64,000 nt of DNA from Telopea speciosissima (taxonomy: Eukaryota; Streptophyta; Magnoliopsida; Proteales; Proteaceae), in NCBI RefSeq assembly GCF_018873765.1, contig NC_057918.1:12284862-12348861 (forward strand), written 5' to 3'. The stretch's first letter is position 1. Each line of letters starts with the position of its first letter. The notes under the pieces were generated by a model. The model was not told where the DNA came from, did not search any database, and was given only the letters and a program-made list of their open reading frames with translations. A program made the position numbers and the translations under genes. Shown in pieces: positions 59,146 through 64,000 of the stretch.

Positions 59146-62100
59146 AGCTATATACTAAAAACCAAAGAGGTCAACCAAAGTTCGAACGACAATCAAAAAC
59201 CAAGAATCCAAAACCCAAGGGAATCACTGAAACATCAACCCACTTCTCGTTTTCAATCAAAACCAGTGCTTCTAGACTTGAACGGAGTTGTAACGAATTC
59301 AACTTCAGAAAATTGAAACCAGAAAAAAAAACCCACAAAAACCCAACTTATCTCGTTTGACCCAAACGGTTTCTTTTTCACGAACGCAAGCGAAATATAA
59401 AATACTGTGTTTTGACAGTTTCAAGTCGGAAAAGGGAGGGGCTCTGTTCTTCCTTCAAAAAGGGCGGAGAAGACGAGAAGAAGATGGATATGGAGTGTGG
59501 AAGGAGGGGTGGGTCTTTTAATATGTTTTAAAATTTATCCATATTTGATCCTTGTTGACAACGAAGTTGATCTCTCTCTCTCTCTCTGTCTGTTTCTGCT
59601 GCTTCAACCTGTCCTTTTTCCCTGTTTTCTATCAGGGAATTTTGGCAGTTAGCCTTAGCTGTTTCATGAAACGGCTAAACCGCGTCGCTGACTGTTTCGA
59701 TCAGTTTTTTGTATTAACGGAAGTTTTGAACTGGATAACGATTAAGGTTATCGGTAACGGTCTCGGACATGACACCGATACTGTATGTATCAGGCGGTCA
59801 GGCCATATGCTGATACGATACGGATACTTTAGAACCATGGTAATGAGGGGAAATCTGGGCCGCACATGTGGAATAATCACCTTGTTTAAGAAGCACTATA
59901 CGGTAGTTTGTCTTTTAAGGCAGATCAAAATTAAAATTTATTCAAATACTTTTTTTCCTTCATTCTCCTTGAAGAGCAAGTTTCTACCTCTCTTTCTCCT
60001 CGGTAGCCCATGTCCGCTCTGGAAAAAAGATTGCTCCCCACATGGGGATGGGTGGGGAAAGATTTGAACCCTTCATGGGTGTGTGGGACCTATCTCTAGG
60101 ATGTGGGATCCACGCACCATGGAGGGGTCGGATCTGTCCCCACCCGTCCCCATGTGGGGAGCTGATCTAGACCTGTTCGCTCTTTCCATCATCTCCCTCT
60201 CCCTCACCCTAGGCCCTATCTTTTGCAATCTCCCCTCCCTATCTCCTCCTCCTTCACCCTTTGTTATGTGTCAAAATGGTGTTCGATCAAGTGTATGGGT
60301 ATTCGATTGGGTCAGTCTAATATGAGATAGGTTGAACTTGACTTGATTTAACGTGCTCCATCAGTTCTAGAGCTTTTAACGTATCGATCAAGTACCTAAC
60401 ACCATCCTCCCATTAGCATTTCCCTCCCCTTGTATCCCTCTCCCTCCCATCCCTAGATGGGTAAACCCCCATGCCCCACTTCCCCACCACCCTATTAATG
60501 AGAGAGAGAATTGTAGGGGGCTAGGGAGAGACATAAAGGGAGTTGTAGGGGTGAGAGAGAGGGAGTTGCACTTGGCGGGGAGAAGAAGAAAGGGAATTGT
60601 AGAGGTAGAGAAAGCTGCAAGGGCGTGGGAGGGGATTGGGAGGGAGTGCAAGAGAGAATGCAAACATGAAGATTTATGTGGTTCGGTAATATTACTTGCA
60701 TCCTCGGTGAGATGAAATCCACTATTATTGGAGAATAGGGTTACAGTTGCTCATCCTCATACCTCTCATATTGACTACAGAGAAAGAACCGTCGTTACAA
60801 ATATAGTAAAACCTTATACAGATAATTTATCGAAATACTCATATAACCCTAAAAAAAATTTACTTGAGGTTGTTGCTACTGAACACCTAGATGGACCCAC
60901 CAGTTTATCGAAGCCTCATTAATGAAGATAACATGCAATGTGGGCCGATTCCTCTAGGCCTCAAGTCCTTGGGACCGATGGCCATTTGAAATCATCCCGT
61001 TAATGCAAGCGACAAATAATAAGATATTGTACCCCAACAAAAGAGAGAGATAGAGAAGCCAAAATTAATGGAAATATTTATTTGAAAACATTATGAAAAT
61101 AGTTGGCGTCCTTTGAACCATTAAGGCAGGTATACACTAGCATCTCTATGCCTATCTCTCTCTTTCTCACATGAAATGACCTTACTGTCCTTCTCTGGAA
61201 GATCCTATACAACTTGCTCAGAAAACCATTTTCCTTTCTCCTTTTTACATCTCAAAAAAAAAATCAAAAGATTTTCATCATTTTGATTGTTGAACTTAGG
61301 TTCCTCCGACACACTATGTGAATTTTCATTTGAGTGAATTAGTCAATATTTTAAAAAGAGGTTGTTGGATCAAATCTTCCTTAAGATTTGTATTCTCATT
61401 AGTCCAACATCAACTAAAAAGTCCGACAGCAGCCAAGAACATGTGAATAACATCCTTTGTTAGTCTACTGTATGTTGCATGCATTTTGATTTTTTGACAA
61501 ATTAACAATTTGACAATGGTCCCCAAAATATTCTCCCCCTACACTTTCACTCTTACATGAATAGTTTTAGATGATTCGTACCCCCCCCCCCCAAAAAAAA
61601 GAAAAAAGTTTTAGATGACTCAGGCCTGACTGAGTAAACATGAATATAATGTTTTTTATTTAAAAAAAAAAAAAAAAAAACACTCATGACGGCAATGTGT
61701 AGATTTCTATGCACACCCTTTCACATCAGGCACAGCCGCACACTCTTTCACATCCCAAATGGACCTCACACCCCCCTCTCCTTAATAAATGTACCCTATA
61801 TTAGACGATTTGTCACCCTCTCTTCCTATGGGTACAAAATAGCACTCTCATGTCTTATGAAACCCTCTCCCTGATGTTCCTTCATTAGTCATCAATATAA
61901 CATAATTGGACTCGAGAATAATTCAAAATCTAAGTCTATTTTATCAATTCAAATATTTGGTAAAAAACGGGACTATGGAAAAAAAAAATAAAAAATAAGA
62001 GGGTGGGTTAGAATTAGATTCTTTTTTTTCTTTTTTAAAATTCTTTTAATTTTTATTTAAATTTTGAATAAATTATAAAACTGTCAAATTAAATTGTGCA

Positions 62101-62225
62101 GCTCTTGATTTACTCCCAAAATATTCTCAAGGATAGATATTTTCGACCCAAGTTGTCTAATTCTTGAATTATTCACAATCATGACCTCTAAACAAACACA
62201 ATTTTTTTTCCTGAAAATTCATCGA
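59146..62225. other. promoter of ACHT and gene-free repeats
   Basis: The first 400 bp are the ACHT upstream region. 59,570-59,590 is a (CT)n run that could lie in a leader. A 171-codon frame at 59,552-60,067 contains a diverged GATACGATACGGATAC-type repeat and no motif. 60,380-60,640 is purine-rich low-complexity sequence (GGGAGAGA repeats). Poly-C and poly-A runs are at 61,580 and 61,662. I see no gene here. Confidence 0.45.
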
Positions 62226-62338
62226 CTGTGTTTGATATGTATTCTAGGTCAATTTCACATTTTCAAACAATAAACTCAACTATTTTTATCATTCGAGAAT
62301 ATGAAATCGACTCAGAATACATACCAAACGTAGCCATC
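62226..62338. mobile_element. MITE, family 1
   Basis: GACTGTGTTTGATATGTATTC at the left and GAATACATACCAAACGTAGCC at the right are imperfect inverses. The element is 113 bp, non-coding and AT-rich. Confidence 0.65.
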
Positions 62339-62734
62339 AACTCATCATCCATAAGACCACAAATTTGACATCATATTATCATATAAGTCTCTTTTTTTTT
62401 TATTTATTTTTTATGGTAAACTATCATTTTAGCCTTATAGTGTTAGGTTTTTCCACTTCCCTTCCCCAAGACCTAAGTTTAGCTAGTGTTTGGATAATTG
62501 GATCTTTCCTATTTGTTTGGTAGCTGGGGGTTCAATTACCAGTCCATATCCCCATCGGCAGCCGCCTCGTCTCAAGTAATGAGTAAGCCGAGATGATCTA
62601 CCTACTCTCATCAATTTAATTTCTCATTATGATACTAATTATCTTCTCAAGACCTAATTTCTGGCATTAAAACTGCCGGAAACCACTCTGGTAGCCCATC
62701 GTTTCATGTGATTAAAAGTACAGAAGCATTTTAT

Positions 62735-64000
62735 TTATGAGATAAATATGCATACCCCCCCTAAGTGGATCAAAAAGGACAGATGCACCCCTAATTGTCT
62801 GACAATTTCACCTAGAGCCTTCAAAATTCCAGTATACATCTCTAATTCACAAGATAAGGCCATTTTGGTCCATTCATTTAAATTCAAATGAAAACTATTA
62901 ACTGGACGATTGTGAAAGGACAATTATACCCTTTAATAAAAACAAAAAATTGAAACAAGAAAAACGAATTTTTAAAATACCCAAAATACCCTCCCTCATT
63001 GCCCTTTCATCTTTTCATCTTTTCGCTCTCACTTTCCGTTTCACGATCGAGACGCTGTAACCTAACTGGAGCTCAGCCAGTGGCGTCCCCCCCTCTCTTT
63101 CATCTTGTCTCTTCACCCTTCAAGGACATTCCCATATCCCTAAACTGTACTTGGAGGTTTGGAGTTCGATCTCTGTAACGATAAAATTGGTGGAGGTTTG
63201 GACATCGCCGGCTCTGCTACTTGCCGGAGACGAAGAACAGAGACATTCCTATATCTCTTCCTTTTTGGATATTGATTTCGATTGTTGTGGCTCCGACAGA
63301 AAAGTCCTTTCCGCTTCATCTTCCTTTTCGGATATTGATTTCGATTGTCCTCCAAAAGAACAACTGCATCGATGCCCTAAGAATCCAGACAAAAGGTTGA
63401 ACACAAGAAAGATAAAGACGAAGAGTGGAAGTGCTAGAGTTCTTATAGATTGATTTTAATTAGTTTTTATTTGAATCTAGAGTGAGTTAATTTCCCTTTT
63501 CAGAATTCAGATTATTGGCCCCAAAGATGGAATGATGGAATTTGTATCATATTGTTCTTTCTTTCCGAAATTCCATTTCCGGCAGGTCTGCTCAACATAT
63601 GGACCTCCGGTCTCCTTCCTTTTAAACTGTATATTACTTTTCTTTGTTTGTTTATTTATTTAGTTGAATCTGTTTTTATTTGGTGATTGAAAGAAGACAT
63701 CTATCGATTGTTCGTCTATTGATTGATGAAGTGATCACAGATTTCGAAAGGGGTTGGATTTTGGAATTGAATTCCCAAGCCCAAAAAGAATATAAATTTC
63801 TTTTTTCAGAAATTTTGAAAATTCCTGAACAGATGTGATTTGATGATCAGTGACAGGGCTAGGGCTAAGGATACTATGAGGTTAGTACTTTCAAGCACAA
63901 GAATAGAATCACCACTCACCCTAAGGGTGAAGAGAGAAGATGAAAGAGAGGGGGGGGTGGGGGGGAGGCCATGGCTGAGCTCCAGTTAGGTTACAGCGTC
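62735..64000. mobile_element. long-inverted-repeat transposon M4, cut by window edge
   Basis: The last 75 bases of the window (63,925-64,000) are the reverse complement of 63,051-63,120, including GACGCTGTAACCTAACTGGA. If the left arm begins at the M3-like end near 62,735 (ATAAATATGCATACCCCCCC), each arm is about 385 bp and the right arm continues outside. Very long arms fit a Mutator-like element. The 800-bp core has an open frame (63,151-63,453) with an internal duplication, ATATTGATTTCGATTGT occurring twice (63,269 and 63,332); its function is unknown and it may be captured sequence. Confidence 0.6.
63151..63453 (+). CDS. 100-codon ORF inside M4, unrecognised
   Basis: An open frame between the inverted arms. 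The central part repeats itself: FLDIDFDCCGS and FSDIDFDCPPK are two versions of one unit about 20 residues apart. The C-terminus is basic (KRLNTRKIKTKSGSARVL). There is no transposase motif, signal peptide or membrane span. It may be a captured host exon or chance. Confidence 0.2.
   Translation: MEVWSSISVTIKLVEVWTSPALLLAGDEEQRHSYISSFLDIDFDCCGSDRKVLSASSSFSDIDFDCPPKEQLHRCPKNPDKRLNTRKIKTKSGSARVLID

Noticed and set aside
59552-60067. 171-codon plus-strand ORF
   Set aside because: Starts in a CT repeat, crosses a diverged simple repeat, has no domain and ends in low-complexity sequence. Most likely chance.
1-64000. CRISPR arrays, bacterial operons or ribosomal RNA genes
   Set aside because: None seen. 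The tandem repeats present are short, unspaced or transposon-derived, and the gene structure is eukaryotic.

Overview
This is plant nuclear DNA, most likely from a eudicot and possibly an early-diverging one. It is AT-rich, with introns bounded by GT/AG, many small transposon fossils, plant Au-type SINEs, an intronless P-class pentatricopeptide repeat (PPR) gene and a chloroplast-type thioredoxin gene. I cannot name the species.

Layout. 0-5 kb: a non-coding snoRNA locus with a site II/TATA promoter (2.88-3.13 kb), two related C/D-box snoRNAs (3.56 and 4.04 kb) and a weaker third candidate (4.70 kb). 7.4-22.3 kb: two degraded head-to-tail copies (A and B) of the PPR locus, interrupted by a 1.5-kb Mutator-like element and ending in an inverted copy of the snoRNA promoter. 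22.3-26.2 kb: three more Mutator-like elements, one with a perfect 9-bp target duplication and two carrying captured sequence. 29.6-32.4 kb (-): a five-exon gene for a four-KH-domain RNA-binding protein. 35.1-45.5 kb: reference copy R of the duplicated locus, holding the only intact PPR gene (39,063-42,923, +) and, divergent from it, a 53-residue membrane-protein gene (38,398-38,559, -). 46.3-49.2 kb: a non-autonomous LTR retroelement fossil, possibly inside an intron of an unrecognised gene. 49-57 kb: mostly repeats, a SINE, a MITE and a decayed LINE RNase H fragment. 57.7-59.1 kb (-): a complete four-exon gene for a chloroplast atypical Cys-His-rich thioredoxin (ACHT4/5 type). From 62.7 kb a further long-inverted-repeat transposon runs off the right edge.

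The functional genes are not one pathway. The KH gene and the PPR gene are both organised for RNA work (nuclear/cytoplasmic and mitochondrial respectively), and their adjacency recalls Arabidopsis At5g15270/At5g15280. The main story is repeated segmental duplication around the PPR locus, with one surviving gene, two broken paralogues, a copied RNA-gene promoter and several transposons that picked up other sequences.
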